A stretch of DNA of 64,000 nt from Pseudomonas sediminis (GTDB lineage: Bacteria > Pseudomonadota > Gammaproteobacteria > Pseudomonadales > Pseudomonadaceae), in contig NZ_NIQU01000001.1 in NCBI RefSeq assembly GCF_002741105.1, forward strand, positions 1,148,236 through 1,212,235, given 5' to 3'. How positions within the stretch are numbered: position 1 is the stretch's first letter; each line of letters opens with the position of its first letter. Positions 16,834-25,243 of the stretch are shown here, in pieces. The notes under the pieces are model-generated. The model saw only the letters and a program-made list of their open reading frames with translations, did not search any database and was not told the origin of the DNA. Position numbers and translations under genes: made by a program.

Positions 16834-17894
16834 TGCGCACCTCCCGGCGCGTTGCGCCGCCAGCGTTGCAACATCACCAGCAGTAGCACGGCGATCAACC
16901 CAAGCAGGAGGAAGAACAGGTAGCGCGGCAGCAACTGCCACCACCAGTCGAACAGCTTGGCGAAGAGCATGATCAACGCGAAAACCAGGCCGGTGTTGAC
17001 CACCTCGCCCCAGCCGCGGCGAATGCCGAGCCATATCGTCAACCCGGCGAGGACGAAACCGAGCGTCTGGTAGAACGCCTCGATCCAGCCCGTCGACCAG
17101 TCGAGATAGCTGCCGCCTCCCCAGTAGGACAGCACCAGCACCGGACCGAGCAAGTAGAGCAGCCCCACTACTCGGTAGCAGGCGGCAAAGCCCGAATAAC
17201 GCCGCTGCTCAAGCACTTGCGGCACGAGCAACAGCGCCGCCAGCGGTATGAACAGCTCCGGCCGTTCACCCAGCGACCACCAGTGCCAGCCCGCCCAATC
17301 ACCCAGGCGAGCCGCGACGAACAGGCCGAAGCAGAGCAATGCCACCACCAGCAACAGACGCTGGCGGCATTGATAAGCCAATAGCAGCGCCAACGCTCCC
17401 CAGGGCAGCAGGGCCTTGTCCGACGGCGTGATATTGAAGATCTGCCCGAGCATCGACAGGTTCAGCACGAAGCAGACGAATGCCAGCACCGAGGCCAGCT
17501 TGGCGTAATAACCCGAAGTGTCGCGAGCCTGCAGCCAAAAGCACAGCAGCAGGCTGCCCAGGGTACTGCCTACCAAGATGGCGACCTGCGCGAAGGCGTC
17601 GAAAAGTCCCCAGAACTGGTAGAACAGAAAGAATAATCCTGCCGCCAGCGCCAGCGCGCCGAACAGTGAGGCCAGGCGCATCCCCAGTGAGAGCTGGCGT
17701 GCGCGAGCATCGGCGTCGATATCCAGCGCCTGGCGAAAGTGCGCCAGCAACTGGCGATGATGGTCGGTGACGGCCTGTTCCTGTGCAGCGCTCAGTTGCA
17801 ACACCTGCTCCTGGCGCAACTCCGCCAGCTCCTCGCGGAAGGCCGCGATGCGAGCGGCACGCTGTTGCGCCTGCTCACGCTCGAGATCGGACAT
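16830..17894 (-). CDS. DUF2157 multi-pass membrane protein
   Basis: A 354-residue protein with a charged, Gln/Glu-rich cytoplasmic N-terminus (about 70 residues) followed by about ten hydrophobic segments, such as LASLFGALALAAGLFFLFYQFWGLFDAFAQVAILVG. The arrangement fits DUF2157 with its usual partner directly downstream. No enzymatic motif is visible and the function is unknown. ATG 17894-17892 (MSDLEREQAQ) is preferred to an upstream GTG two codons earlier. Confidence 0.8.
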   Translation of the reverse strand: MSDLEREQAQQRAARIAAFREELAELRQEQVLQLSAAQEQAVTDHHRQLLAHFRQALDIDADARARQLSLGMRLASLFGALALAAGLFFLFYQFWGLFDAFAQVAILVGSTLGSLLLCFWLQARDTSGYYAKLASVLAFVCFVLNLSMLGQIFNITPSDKALLPWGALALLLAYQCRQRLLLVVALLCFGLFVAARLGDWAGWHWWSLGERPELFIPLAALLLVPQVLEQRRYSGFAACYRVVGLLYLLGPVLVLSYWGGGSYLDWSTGWIEAFYQTLGFVLAGLTIWLGIRRGWGEVVNTGLVFALIMLFAKLFDWWWQLLPRYLFFLLLGLIAVLLLVMLQRWRRNAPGGAQ

Positions 17895-17938
17895 GGGCAC
17901 TCCCTGGCAAATGACTGCCCACAGCCTAGCAGGCCGGA

Positions 17939-18373
17939 CTAGGTCGTGAGCAAGCGCTCCAGCGCAGCACGCAAGGTCTCGGGGATCGCTACTGGGCGAT
18001 TGCTCGTCCGGTCGACGAACACATGCACGAAGCGCCCAGCGGCACAGGCCTGATCCTCGCCGGCCTTGAAAATCGCCAGCTCGTACTGCACCGAACTGTT
18101 ACCCAGCTTGCCGACGCGCAGCCCCACCTCGATGGCATCGGGGAAGGCGATGGAGGCGAAGTAGTCGCAAGCCGAGCTGACCACGAAGCCGACCACTTCC
18201 CCGCCATGGATATCCAGACCACCCTCGGCGATCAGGTAGGCATTCACCGCGCTGTCGAAGTAGCTGTAGTAGGTCACGTTGTTGACGTGGCCGTAGATGT
18301 CGTTGTCGTGCCAGCGCGTGGTGATCGGCTGGAAGTGACGGTAGTCGCCACGCAGGTGTTGGGGTTGGCTCAT
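17939..18373 (-). CDS. Hotdog-fold acyl-CoA thioesterase
   Basis: A 144-residue thioesterase of the 4-hydroxybenzoyl-CoA thioesterase / YbgC type. The active-site segment is [27 protein letters not shown], with the Asp of HDND followed by GHVNN. The substrate is not predictable from sequence. It sits upstream of, and on the same strand as, the DUF2157 pair, and downstream of the alcohol dehydrogenase and the acyl-CoA dehydrogenase pair. The cluster is suggestive of fatty-acid or short-chain acyl-CoA metabolism. Confidence 0.9.
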   Translation of the reverse strand: MSQPQHLRGDYRHFQPITTRWHDNDIYGHVNNVTYYSYFDSAVNAYLIAEGGLDIHGGEVVGFVVSSACDYFASIAFPDAIEVGLRVGKLGNSSVQYELAIFKAGEDQACAAGRFVHVFVDRTSNRPVAIPETLRAALERLLTT

Positions 18374-18395
18374 CGAGGGTCCTTGGGGTGGCTTC

Positions 18396-18455
18396 GGTGC
18401 GCGCGGCGCACCCTACGGCGAAATAACGCCGAGCGTAGGGTGCGCCATACGCACC
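18396..18455. repeat. GTAGGGTG palindromic repeat, copy 2
   Basis: Arms GGTGCGCGCGGCGCACCCTACGGCG and CGCCGAGCGTAGGGTGCGCCATACGCACC flank a 6-base AT-rich loop. The CACCCTACG half points towards the centre, so the orientation is opposite to copy 1. It lies between the thioesterase and alcohol dehydrogenase genes. Confidence 0.75.
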
Positions 18456-18470
18456 AATGGCAATCTGGTT

Positions 18471-19634
18471 TCAGTAAGCAGCCTGATAAATGGCCAGCGC
18501 CTGCTGCTCGTTCATCTCGCGCGGATTGTTCACCAGCAGACGCTGCTGCAGCATGGCGTCCGCCGCCAGCGTGGGCAACATGGCTTCGCTCACTCCGGCG
18601 TCGCGCAACCGCGTCGGCAGGCCGCTGCGCTGACTGAAGCCGGCCAGGGCCTCGATCAGTTGCTCGGTCTGCGCCGCTGCACTGCCGGCCCGCAACTGCT
18701 CGCCCAATACCAGCGGCGCCAGCTCGGCATACAGCGGCGCGGCCGCTGGTGCGTTGAACGCCAGTACCTGCGGTAGCACCAAGGCGTTGGACAACCCGTG
18801 AGGAATATGGAAATGCCCGCCCAAGGGATAGGCCAGGGCATGCACCGCCGCCACTGGCGCGTTGGCGAAGGCCTGTCCAGCCAGGCAGGCACCGAGCAAC
18901 ATGGCCTGACGCGCCTCGCGGTTGCTGCCGTTACTCACTACCTCATCGAGGTTGGCCGCAAGCAGACGCAGCGCTTCGCGCGCCAGCAAGTCGGAAAGCG
19001 GGTTCTTCTTCAGCGCACTGGTGTAGGCCTCGATGGCATGCACCATGGCGTCGATGCCGGTGGCGGCGGTGACCGTCGCCGGCAGGCCGAGAGTCAGGTC
19101 GGCATCGAGCAGAGCCAGATCCGGCAGCAGCAGCGGCGAAACCACACCCATCTTGGTGGTCTCGCCGGTGGTGACGATGGCGATTGGCGTCACTTCCGAG
19201 CCAGTGCCGGCGGTGGTCGGCACCTGAATCAGTGGTAGACGCCGACCGCGGGCATTGCCCACACCGTAGATCTCGCTCAGCGCCTGGCCGCAGTCGGGAT
19301 ACGCCAGCAGCGCCACCAGTTTGGCCACATCCATCGAGCTGCCACCACCGAAGCCGACCACCAGTTCGGCCTGCAACTCACGAGCCTGCGCCACAGCGGC
19401 CAGCACCACAGCTTCCGGCGGGTCGGCCAGTACCTGATCGAATATCCGCACGTTCATGCCAGCGCGAGAAAATCCTGGCAGCAGCGGTTCCAGCAGACCG
19501 AGACGGGTGATGCCGGGATCGGTGACGATCAGCACGCGCCGGGCGTCGCGCTCGCGGCAGAGTTCGGCCAGACGCAGACTGGCGCCGGACTCGCAAAGAA
19601 TCTGCGCGGTGGTGGCGAAGCTGAATGGGTGCAT
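18471..19634 (-). CDS. Iron-containing alcohol dehydrogenase
   Basis: A 387-residue group III alcohol dehydrogenase. The NAD(P)-binding segment VVGFGGGSSMDVAKLVALL and VPTTAGTGSEVTP are visible. The metal ligands are in GIDAMVHAIEAYTS and HALAYPLGGHFHIPHGLSNAL (Asp and three His). ATG 19634-19632 (MHPFSFATTAQIL) is the natural start; the longer in-frame extension covers a repeat. The substrate is unknown. Repeats on both sides suggest it is transcribed alone. Confidence 0.92.
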   Translation of the reverse strand: MHPFSFATTAQILCESGASLRLAELCRERDARRVLIVTDPGITRLGLLEPLLPGFSRAGMNVRIFDQVLADPPEAVVLAAVAQARELQAELVVGFGGGSSMDVAKLVALLAYPDCGQALSEIYGVGNARGRRLPLIQVPTTAGTGSEVTPIAIVTTGETTKMGVVSPLLLPDLALLDADLTLGLPATVTAATGIDAMVHAIEAYTSALKKNPLSDLLAREALRLLAANLDEVVSNGSNREARQAMLLGACLAGQAFANAPVAAVHALAYPLGGHFHIPHGLSNALVLPQVLAFNAPAAAPLYAELAPLVLGEQLRAGSAAAQTEQLIEALAGFSQRSGLPTRLRDAGVSEAMLPTLAADAMLQQRLLVNNPREMNEQQALAIYQAAY

Positions 19635-19696
19635 GGGTGCTCCTCTTTTTGTAGCCCGGATGAAATCCGAGGTAGATCGTGCAATCGGTGGCAGAT

Positions 19697-19760
19697 GGTG
19701 CGCACAGCGCACCCTACGTACGAGGCGCACCCTGAAGACGTAGGGTGCGCCGTGCGCACC
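19697..19760. repeat. GTAGGGTG palindromic repeat, copy 3
   Basis: Arms GGTGCGCACAGCGCACCCTACG and GTAGGGTGCGCCGTGCGCACC, with a partial third unit GGCGCACCCT between them. It lies between the acyl-CoA dehydrogenase and alcohol dehydrogenase genes. Confidence 0.75.
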
Positions 19761-19771
19761 AATAACCCGCG

Positions 19772-21562
19772 TTAGAACGCGAAACTGTCCTCATCCATGG
19801 CCATCAGGCACTGCGAACCACCCAGCAGGGCTTCGCGGTGTGCACTGGCTCGCGGCAGTACACGGCGCAGATAAAAATCGGCGCTGTGCAATTTGGCCTG
19901 GTAGAACGCCGCCTCGCCGCTGCCCGTTTCCAGGACATCCTGCGCCCGCGCCGCCGCTTGCAGCCAGAAACCGGCGAGCAGCACATAAGCCGAGTACTGG
20001 AGAAAATCCACCGAAGTAGCGCCGATCTCCTGCGGGTCGCGCTGACAGACGGCAATCACTTCTGCGCTTAGCTCGCGCCATTCACCCAGACGTGCCTGCA
20101 CGACGGTCGCCATACCCTTCAGCGTCGGGCGCTCTGCCTGGGCATCGCACAGCGCGCTGAACTCGGCCTGCAGCGCAGACAGCTCAGCCCCACCGTCGCC
20201 GAGCAACTTGCGGCGGATATAGTCCAGCGCTTGGATGCCGTTGGTACCCTCGTATAGCTGGGTGATGCGACTGTCGCGCATCAGTTGTTCCATGCCCCAC
20301 TCGCGGATGAAGCCGTGGCCGCCATAGACCTGCACGCCATGGCTGGCTACTTCCTGGCCCATGTCGGTGAAGAACGCCTTGACGATAGGGATCAGCAGCG
20401 CCGCGCGCTTACCGGCCGCCTTACATGCCTCGGCCGACTCGGCGCCATGCTCCAGGTCGAGCTGGTGCGCGGTGTAGGCGGCGAGCATGCGGCTGCCCTC
20501 GACCAGGGTCTTCTGCGTCAGCAGCATGCGCCGCACATCGGGGTGAACGATGATCGGATCGGCCGCCTTGTCCGGCGCCTGCACGCCGGTCAGTCCCCGC
20601 GACTGCAGGCGCTCACGGGCATAACGCAGCGCGCCCTGGAAGGCTGCCTCGCCTATCCCCAAGCCTTGCAGGCCGACCTGAAAGCGCGCGTCGTTCATCA
20701 TGGTGAACATGCAGGCCAGGCCCTGGTTGGCTTCGCCTACCAACCAGCCGGTGGCGCCGTCGAAGTTCATCACGCAGGTGGAGGCGCCCTTGATGCCCAT
20801 CTTGTGCTCGATAGCGCCGCAGCTCAGCGCATTGCGTTCACCCGGTGTGCCGTCGGTGGCAGCGACAAATTTCGGTACCAGCAGCAGCGAAATGCCCTTC
20901 ACGCCAGCAGGTGCATCCGGCAGACGCGCCAGCACCAGATGGATGATGTTCTCCGACAGATCCTGTTCGCCGCCGCTGATAAAGATCTTGCTACCGCTGA
21001 CGCGATAGCTACCGTCGGCCTGCGGCTCGGCGCGGGTGCGCAGCAGAGCCAGGTCGGTGCCGGCCTGCGGCTCGGTCAGGCACATGGTGCCCGTCCACTG
21101 ACCGCTGACCAGCTTGCCCAGATACTGCTGCTTCAACGCTTCGCTGCCGTGCCTGTGCAGCGCCAGCACGGCGCCCTCGGTCAGCCCGGAGTAGACGCGG
21201 AACGACAACGACGCGCCCATCAGCATCTCGTGAAAGGCGAAGGCCACCAGTTGTGGGAAGCCCTGGCCGCCATATTCCACCGGCCCGGTCATGCTTGCCC
21301 AGCCGTTGTCCACGTATTGCCGGTAGGCCTCGGCAAAGCCCTTGGGCGTGCTGACCTGGCCGTTTTCCAGGTGACAACCCTCCTCATCGCTGTTGCGATT
21401 GAGCGGCGCGACCTCGCCTGCGGCAAAGGCCGCAGCCTCCTCCAGCACACCGTCGATCAACTCGCGATCCAGGCCGTTACCCAGACGCTCGCAGTGGCCG
21501 GCAGCGTCGAACAGTTCGTGCAGCACGAAGCGCATATCGCGCAAAGGCGCCTGATAGCTCAT
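19772..21562 (-). CDS. Acyl-CoA dehydrogenase (long, 596-residue type)
   Basis: A FAD-dependent acyl-CoA dehydrogenase of the ~600-residue class, with a C-terminal extension compared with short-chain enzymes (about 380 residues). Visible signatures are MCLTEPQAGTDLALLRTRAE, SGSKIFISGGEQDLSENIIHLVLARL, EHKMGIKGASTC and the C-terminal QVYGGHGFIREWGMEQLMRDSRITQLYEGTNGIQALD; the catalytic Glu lies in the YEGTNG loop. It catalyses the first dehydrogenation in beta-oxidation. It overlaps the upstream hydroxyacyl-CoA dehydrogenase gene by four bases, so the two are coupled. Confidence 0.93.
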   Translation of the reverse strand: MSYQAPLRDMRFVLHELFDAAGHCERLGNGLDRELIDGVLEEAAAFAAGEVAPLNRNSDEEGCHLENGQVSTPKGFAEAYRQYVDNGWASMTGPVEYGGQGFPQLVAFAFHEMLMGASLSFRVYSGLTEGAVLALHRHGSEALKQQYLGKLVSGQWTGTMCLTEPQAGTDLALLRTRAEPQADGSYRVSGSKIFISGGEQDLSENIIHLVLARLPDAPAGVKGISLLLVPKFVAATDGTPGERNALSCGAIEHKMGIKGASTCVMNFDGATGWLVGEANQGLACMFTMMNDARFQVGLQGLGIGEAAFQGALRYARERLQSRGLTGVQAPDKAADPIIVHPDVRRMLLTQKTLVEGSRMLAAYTAHQLDLEHGAESAEACKAAGKRAALLIPIVKAFFTDMGQEVASHGVQVYGGHGFIREWGMEQLMRDSRITQLYEGTNGIQALDYIRRKLLGDGGAELSALQAEFSALCDAQAERPTLKGMATVVQARLGEWRELSAEVIAVCQRDPQEIGATSVDFLQYSAYVLLAGFWLQAAARAQDVLETGSGEAAFYQAKLHSADFYLRRVLPRASAHREALLGGSQCLMAMDEDSFAF

Positions 21563-22800
21563 ACCCGGCCCTCCTGCACGTCGCTGAAGCGCTTGTTATC
21601 GGCAGCCAGCCGCTCGATCAGCGCCGCCGATTGCCAATGCGCGCCGAAGCGCTCGGTCAGTTGCAACAGACGCTGGTGAATCGCAGCGACACCCTCGCCG
21701 TCGGCCCAGCTCATCGGGCCGCCACGCTCGGCGGGAAAGCCGTAACCGTTGAGATAGACCAGATCGATGTCGTGGCTAGTGGCGGCGATGTTCTCCTCGA
21801 GAATCTTCGCCCCCTCGTTGACCAGTGCCAGCATGCAGCGCTCGAGAATCTCCTCGTTGCCGATATCACGGCGACTGAAGCCCAGGCGCTCCGATTGCAT
21901 CTGCACCAGCCCGTCGACGACCGGGTCATGCTCGGCCTGGCGGCTGCCGGGCGCATACAGGTAATAGCCTTTGCCGCTCTTCTGGCCGAAGCGGCCCAGT
22001 TCGCACAGGCGGTTGTCCACCTGTACCGCCGGGTCGTCCTGGCCCTGGCCGGACAGTTCACGGGCACGCCATTCCAGGTCGATGCCGACCACGTCGTACA
22101 TGCGAAACGGCCCCATGGCGAAGCCGGAGCCCTGCAGCGCCGCGTCCACCTGGTGCGGCCAGGCGCCTTCGAGCAGCAGCATGCGCGCCTCACGCACGTA
22201 GGTGTGCAGCATGCGGTTGCCGATAAAACCGTGGCAGTTACCGGCCACCACCGCCACCTTGCCCATGCGCTCGCCCAGCTCTTGAGCGGCGTCCAGCACG
22301 GCTGGCGCGGTCTTGCCTCCGCGGACGATCTCCAGCAGCTTCATGATGTGCGCCGGGCTGAAGAAGTGCAGGCCCAGCACGGCTTCCGGCCGAGTGGTGA
22401 CGGCGGCGATGGCATCGATATCCAGCGCCGAGGTGTTGCTGGCGAGAATCGCGCCGGGCTTCATCACCGCGTCCAGCTCGCGGAAGATGCGCTGCTTGAG
22501 TTCGAGGTTTTCATACACCGCTTCGATCACCAGGTCGGCGTCGGCCAGCGCCGCATAGCTGTCCACCGCTTCGATACGTGCGCGTCGCGCTGCCGCTTCC
22601 AGTGAGTCGATACGACCCTTGGCGACGTTATGCGCCCAGGTTTCCTCGGCCATCGCCAGGCCCTGCTCGACCATCTGCGGATTGTTATCCAGCCACAGCA
22701 CGCGCAAGCCGGCATTGGCCAGGCTGATGACAATACCGCGGCCCATGGTGCCGGCGCCGATCACAGCGGCACAGCGAAGCGGCGAGACGACTTTGTTCAT
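21559..22800 (-). CDS. 3-hydroxyacyl-CoA dehydrogenase
   Basis: A 413-residue NAD-dependent enzyme with a Rossmann start CAAVIGAGTMGRGIVISLANAG, a central LASNTSALDIDAIAA and HFFSPAHIMKLLEIVRG catalytic segment (His-Glu pair), and a C-terminal dimerisation domain that occurs twice (GFIGNRML to about residue 280, then a second copy). It oxidises 3-hydroxyacyl-CoA, the step after enoyl-CoA hydration. No hydratase domain is present. The first gene of a two-gene beta-oxidation operon, divergent from the LysR gene at 23042. Confidence 0.93.
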   Translation of the reverse strand: MNKVVSPLRCAAVIGAGTMGRGIVISLANAGLRVLWLDNNPQMVEQGLAMAEETWAHNVAKGRIDSLEAAARRARIEAVDSYAALADADLVIEAVYENLELKQRIFRELDAVMKPGAILASNTSALDIDAIAAVTTRPEAVLGLHFFSPAHIMKLLEIVRGGKTAPAVLDAAQELGERMGKVAVVAGNCHGFIGNRMLHTYVREARMLLLEGAWPHQVDAALQGSGFAMGPFRMYDVVGIDLEWRARELSGQGQDDPAVQVDNRLCELGRFGQKSGKGYYLYAPGSRQAEHDPVVDGLVQMQSERLGFSRRDIGNEEILERCMLALVNEGAKILEENIAATSHDIDLVYLNGYGFPAERGGPMSWADGEGVAAIHQRLLQLTERFGAHWQSAALIERLAADNKRFSDVQEGRV

Positions 22801-22831
22801 TGTTGTTCCTCTCGTGCACGAACAGGCTGGG

Positions 22832-22975
22832 CCCCCTTAAAAACTACCTGCGTTGTCATCGCTGCGTTAAAAACAGGCTCAAAATGCTCATTTACAACCC
22901 GTAAACTCCGCTTTTTCGCCTGTTTTCGCCTTGCGCTGACTGCCTCGCCTACGTTTTTAAAGGCACCCAGAAGCT
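22832..22975. repeat. Imperfect palindromic element of about 140 bases
   Basis: The segment starts with CCCCTTAAAAACTACCTGCG and ends with CGCCTACGTTTTTAAAGGCA, so the ends are roughly inverted repeats of each other. The centre holds TTTAC-AACCC-GTAAA, and an AAAACAGGC / GCCTGTTTT pair lies symmetrically around it. It is AT-richer than its surroundings and sits between divergent genes. It looks like a non-coding mobile or REP-type element, although no second copy occurs in this window. Confidence 0.5.
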
Positions 22976-23041
22976 TGGGTCACGATAAGCAAGCCGCTAC
23001 TATTTTTGAAATTTAGTCTTGTGATACAACGTATTCAGCAG

Positions 23042-23941
23042 ATGAATTTCAGCAATTTCGACCTCAACCTGCTGCGGGTGCTGGACGCTCTGCTGCGCGA
23101 GCAGAACGTGTCGCGCGCCGCCGAGCGCCTGTCCTTGAGCCAGCCCGCCGTGAGCAATGCGCTGGGGCGCCTGCGCGAGCTGCTCGGCGACCCGCTGCTG
23201 GTGCGCGTGGGCCGGCGCATGCAACCGACGCCACGAGCACTGGCGCTGGAAGCCCCGATCCGCAGCGCCCTGCGCCAATTGGAACAGAGCCTGAGCGCCG
23301 GCGAGACCTTCGAGCCGGGCGAAAGCCGCCAGCGCTTTTGCATCGCCGTCACCGACTACGTGGAGCTGGTATGCATGCCGCGCCTGCTCGAGCGCATCAG
23401 CCATAAAGCGCCGGGCATCGGCATCGACATTCGCCACCTCAGCCCGAGCCTGCCGATGGAGGCGCTGGACAAGGGCGAGCTGGATCTGGTGCTGGGCCGC
23501 TTCGACGAGATGCCGGCGCGCTTCGCCCGTCACCACTGGATGAGCGAGACACTCAAGCTGGCGGTACACCGCGATCATCCGCTGCTGCGCCAGGGCAATC
23601 TGGATCTGGATACCTTCCTGCGCCTGCGCCACCTTTGGGTGCATGGTGGGCAGACCCGCGGCATGGTCGATCAATGGCTGGGGGAACAGGGGCTGTCGCG
23701 GCAGATTCTCTACACCACACCGAACTACCTGCAGGCGGCGCATATCGTCGCTGGCAGCGAGCTGGCGGCAGTGCTGCCCACCGCCCTCGCCCGACATTTC
23801 GCCACGCTGCTGCCACTGCAGTTGTTCGACCTGCCCTTCACCCTCGGGCCTTTCCATCTGGAGGTAGTCAGCCTGGCACAACGCCAACGCGATGCCGCGC
23901 TGCAATGGCTGATCGAGGAGATCGTCGCGGTGGCGGGATGA
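23042..23941 (+). CDS. LysR-family transcriptional regulator
   Basis: A 299-residue regulator of the LysR family. The DNA-binding domain is MNFSNFDLNLLRVLDALLREQNVSRAAERLSLSQPAVSNALGRLRELLGDPLL, of the NodD/SyrM-like branch. It is divergent from the hydroxyacyl/acyl-CoA dehydrogenase operon, so regulation of beta-oxidation is a reasonable guess. ATG 23042 aligns with the family start; an upstream in-frame TTG would add 12 residues. It ends 9 bases from the convergent transporter gene. Confidence 0.88.
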   Translation: MNFSNFDLNLLRVLDALLREQNVSRAAERLSLSQPAVSNALGRLRELLGDPLLVRVGRRMQPTPRALALEAPIRSALRQLEQSLSAGETFEPGESRQRFCIAVTDYVELVCMPRLLERISHKAPGIGIDIRHLSPSLPMEALDKGELDLVLGRFDEMPARFARHHWMSETLKLAVHRDHPLLRQGNLDLDTFLRLRHLWVHGGQTRGMVDQWLGEQGLSRQILYTTPNYLQAAHIVAGSELAAVLPTALARHFATLLPLQLFDLPFTLGPFHLEVVSLAQRQRDAALQWLIEEIVAVAG

Positions 23942-23949
23942 TTACCCAG

Positions 23950-25242
23950 TCACCCGTCCTGTCTTTCCGCCTGCCTATCGGCGCGTCCGCCCAGATACCA
24001 ACCTAACATTCCCCACAGCGCTGCACAGAGAGCACCGACCATGGCCACCAGCCAGGCGCCGTGGCCGAGCATGTCCAGCCCGGCCTTGGCCCAGCCGCTG
24101 AGGGCATCGCCACCGCGATAGACCACGGTGTCGATGAAGTTCTTCGCCTTGTACTTGCTCTCGGCGTCGAGCGGGGCGAAGAGCATTTCCCGCCCCGGCC
24201 GCACGAAGGCATACTCACCAATACGCCGCACGATCATCAGCCCAGCCAACATGGCGAAAGTCGGCGCCAGCGCCAGGCCGATAAAGCCCAGACACACCAG
24301 TGCCGGTACTAGCGACAGCAACACACGTACGCCCAGCTTCTGCGCCACCCGCCCGGTGATGAACAACTGCGCAGCCAGGGCACCGGCCTGCACGACGAAA
24401 TCGATCACACCGAACACCTTCACCTGGGCGGCGCGATCCGGGAACAGCTCAGCCACCAGGCGCGCCTGCTCGAAATAGAGAAAGGTGCTCACCGAGGTGA
24501 GCAGCAAAATGAACGCGCCGATACCCAGCAGGTAACGCGAACCGAGCATACGCGTCAGCCCGCTGAACGGATTGCCTGACACCGGCCTGCGCGGGCTCTC
24601 GTTGGCTGCCCCTGCAGACCGCCCGGCGCCCTGTCGCTCGCGCCACTCCATCAGGTAACGCTTGAGCGCCATGGCCGCACCGAGCAGCACGGCGGCCATC
24701 AGCATCAACCCGGACTCACCGATAGCGCCGATCAACAAGGCGCTCAACAGCGGTCCACAGAGCCCACCAACGCTAGCGCCTGCAGCAATGAAGGCGAACA
24801 GCCGCCGCGCCTGGGCGCCATCGAACACGTCGGCCATCAGGCTCCAGGCCACCGAGACGACGAACAGGTTGTAGACCGAGATCCACACGTAGAACACCCG
24901 CGCCAGCCATACGCTGTCGTGGTCGATGCGAAACAGCAGGACGAAGGCCAGCAAGTTGAGGCAGAAGAAGCCGTATACCCAGTCGATGAAATGGATACGC
25001 GGGACTTTCGAGTTGAGCCAGGCGAACAGCGGCACCGCCAGCAGCATGACGACAAAGGTCGCGGTGAACAGCCACTGCAGATTGTTCACACCACCGGTGA
25101 TGCCCATCGCCTCACGGATCGGCCGCAACATGAAATAGCCGGCGAACAGACAGAAGAACAAGGCAAAACCGGCCAGCACCGCAGCCAGCTCCTCACCTTC
25201 GGCATTGATCGCACGCGCCAGGCGCCGGGTGAGCGCCTGCAT
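23950..25242 (-). CDS. Twelve-segment transporter, MFS / NTP-exchanger-like
   Basis: A 430-residue membrane protein with about twelve hydrophobic segments and a central hydrophilic loop (about residues 200-225, rich in Arg and Gly). The N-terminal FALFFCLFAGYFMLRPIREAMGITGGVNNLQWLFTATFVVMLL and the block FVRPGREMLFAPLDAESKYKAKNFIDTVVYRGGDA are typical of proteins annotated as MFS transporters related to the Npt1/Tlc ATP/ADP exchangers. Free-living Pseudomonas would not be expected to import ATP, so the true substrate is unknown. It follows the aldo/keto reductase by one base and is probably cotranscribed with it. Confidence 0.75.
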   Translation of the reverse strand: MQALTRRLARAINAEGEELAAVLAGFALFFCLFAGYFMLRPIREAMGITGGVNNLQWLFTATFVVMLLAVPLFAWLNSKVPRIHFIDWVYGFFCLNLLAFVLLFRIDHDSVWLARVFYVWISVYNLFVVSVAWSLMADVFDGAQARRLFAFIAAGASVGGLCGPLLSALLIGAIGESGLMLMAAVLLGAAMALKRYLMEWRERQGAGRSAGAANESPRRPVSGNPFSGLTRMLGSRYLLGIGAFILLLTSVSTFLYFEQARLVAELFPDRAAQVKVFGVIDFVVQAGALAAQLFITGRVAQKLGVRVLLSLVPALVCLGFIGLALAPTFAMLAGLMIVRRIGEYAFVRPGREMLFAPLDAESKYKAKNFIDTVVYRGGDALSGWAKAGLDMLGHGAWLVAMVGALCAALWGMLGWYLGGRADRQAERQDG

Positions 25243-25243
25243 C

